From: Hydractinia symbiolongicarpus
Taxonomy: Eukaryota; Cnidaria; Hydrozoa; Anthoathecata; Hydractiniidae
Assembly: GCF_029227915.1 (NCBI RefSeq)
Contig: NC_079876.1
Span: forward strand, 35,755,828 to 35,819,827
Length of the DNA stretch: 64,000 nt
Reading direction: 5' to 3'
This document shows, in pieces, positions 62,478-64,000 of the stretch. The position numbers and the translations under genes were made by a program. The notes beneath the pieces are model-generated. The model made no database searches and was not told the origin of the DNA. It worked only from the letters and a program-made list of their open reading frames with translations. Position 1 is the first letter of the stretch. Each line of letters starts with the position of its first letter.

Positions 62478-62909
62478 CTAGCCGGGAAACCCGGCGTCAA
62501 AACGCCGGGGTAAGCCACAAGTCAAGGTGTGAAGCGGCGTTGAACAAATCAAGTGAAGCACATACACCATTATAGTGTTGTGACTGTAACATATTTTTCA
62601 AAAAATGACATTCCAGCAACGACAGCTGTAATAAAAACAGAGTTTACAAACCGTTGTTACTCCATCATAGCAAAAACAGTCAATCAATATTATTTTATTT
62701 TGCGGAATAAGTTTTTGCGAAAGTTAAAAAATGAATCGTGAAACCAGGTTGAGCGCTTAGCACAGTTAAACGGTGTTGCACAAAAATATCGCCCTCAGTC
62801 ATTGCACTGACCTTTTAAGCTCGGGCCAGATATATCGCATTTGCTATTTCGTGTACCTGTAGCACGATTTGTTCTTGCGTGCACACACCCATACACCCAT
62901 ACACACAGA
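62478..62909 (-). mobile_element. Second Helitron-like family member (candidate)
   Basis: On the minus strand the end reads hairpin CCCGGCGTTTTGACGCCGGG, spacer TTTCCCGG, CTAG before a host T, the Helitron 3' layout with a different hairpin from the 56-kb family. A possible 5' end is TCTGTGTGTATGGGTG near 62909, after a host A. The 3' end is convincing; the 5' end is tentative. Confidence 0.5.
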
Positions 62910-63969
62910 TAAACTTTCAATTTGCTTAAACACATATTTACATTAACAGTTTCGAACTTAAAAATTTAAAACACACCTATAAAAAAAAAGTGACCATCTT
63001 ATTAAAAAAATCTTAGCGTCTTTGGGAATGCCATCTTAACGGTGATGTAAAATATTCTATAACATACTCATAGTAAAAAAAAACATCTGAGCTAGACGCC
63101 AACGCTAGATAACACTAATCTAAATCAGCGTTGCACAGACAATCATAATTTCTATCAACATGAGATCTTAATTTTTTAGCAGCATACAAAGCAAGGAGAC
63201 TGGGTACAAATGTACGGATTTACTTATTGGGTAAGCGTTTCGCAACCAACACAACCAAAACACTTTCCACTAGATATGTAACTGATGGAATCATTAGTAT
63301 TGTCAATATAGCGCCTACGTTGCTAATTTCGATGGCCTTATTCAATTAATTTCTTTGATTTGTCATTATAGCTTATCTTCTAATCTGCACGTAGATGAAA
63401 ACAAGCTCCGCCTGTTGGATTCGTTATGTCAATTCATAGCATTCTGCAGTGACCACTTATTTTTAAAAAGTAATCTCCTTAACCTTTAAAGTGCTCCAAA
63501 AGTTTTAACCTGTTTTCCAGGATTAATCTTGTTTGGGAAAAAACATAATTTTTCAGCTAAAAAAACAGAACCTAAAGAGAAGAAGGATTTTTTACAAGAA
63601 TTTTTCCTGTCTTTGCATCTTCCATAAAGTTTTTTCCAGTAGCATACGTTCTTGTGAGAAGTTTGTAGCATCAGATTCAACCCTGTTATAGATAAGGTCA
63701 GGCAATTCATTACATCATTCTGTACGTAGCTACAATCCTTGCCAAAAAGAACTGGTGCAACAACAGCTTTATTATTCATGTTCAATGGGTAATAAAATAT
63801 GGGGATGAAGGGTGCGGGAAATCGAAAACCACATTATAATCGCACCTATAATTAAAGTAATAACCCCCGTCCAAGTAAACTTCAGGGTGCACAAAATGCC
63901 AATGTGTAGAATATTCACGACGGATAAATTGGCGTGGAATTTTTCACGGAATTGCGATTATTAATTATA
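62910..63969. other. Intergenic, no gene seen
   Basis: AT-rich. A 99-codon minus-strand open stretch (63486-63785) has no recognisable motif and is not claimed. Confidence 0.35.
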
Positions 63970-64000
63970 CTAGTCAGTGGCCCTTGGAAAAATCCACGAG
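63970..64000 (-). mobile_element. 3' end of another mini-Helitron, cut by the window edge
   Basis: Reverse-strand hairpin CTCGTGGATTTTTCCAAGGG, spacer, CTAG, host T. The rest of the element lies beyond the window. Confidence 0.65.

Overview
The window is AT-rich metazoan nuclear DNA with short coding exons, GT-AG introns and abundant transposable elements. Intron-exon structures and protein relatedness (DIMT1 and cyclin Q are easily aligned to vertebrate proteins), together with the transposon types, suggest an early-branching animal. A cnidarian, probably hydrozoan, is my best guess. That is inference; no mitochondrial or rRNA marker is present.

Left part (1-21 kb, + strand): the last four coding exons of an RS-domain (SR-type) protein; a complete intronless PPCDC (coenzyme A synthesis) gene lying inside its last intron; a 20-exon gene for a CCDC78-like protein with a degenerate kinesin motor and long coiled coil; a complete 5-exon cyclin Q gene; and a single-exon, one-pass membrane protein with polyproline motifs.

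Middle part (22-43 kb): a mini-Helitron with a long tetranucleotide tract; a decayed, internally deleted non-LTR retrotransposon (- strand) flanked by direct repeats; a complete 12-exon DIMT1 rRNA dimethyltransferase gene (+), whose introns carry a mini-Helitron and a TTAA-flanked piggyBac-like MITE; a remnant of a mobile-element-type ORF; and a two-exon bZIP transcription factor gene (-), whose first coding exon begins one base after a splice acceptor.

Right part (43-64 kb): a gene-poor stretch with foldback elements, a pogo/Tigger remnant, a seamless head-to-tail array of three mini-Helitrons, a second Helitron-like terminus, and an apparently intact 3.2-kb PIF/Harbinger transposon. The Harbinger has both ORFs, 38-bp terminal inverted repeats and TTA target duplications. 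The host genes are unrelated housekeeping, ciliary/centriolar and regulatory functions and show no sign of acting as one pathway.

The most distinctive signals are the degraded motor of the CCDC78-like protein, with a nearby partial duplicate of its motor exon; the nested intronless PPCDC; acceptor-like sites just upstream of several start codons, compatible with spliced-leader trans-splicing; the tandem Helitron array; and the complete Harbinger inside a flanking inverted repeat.
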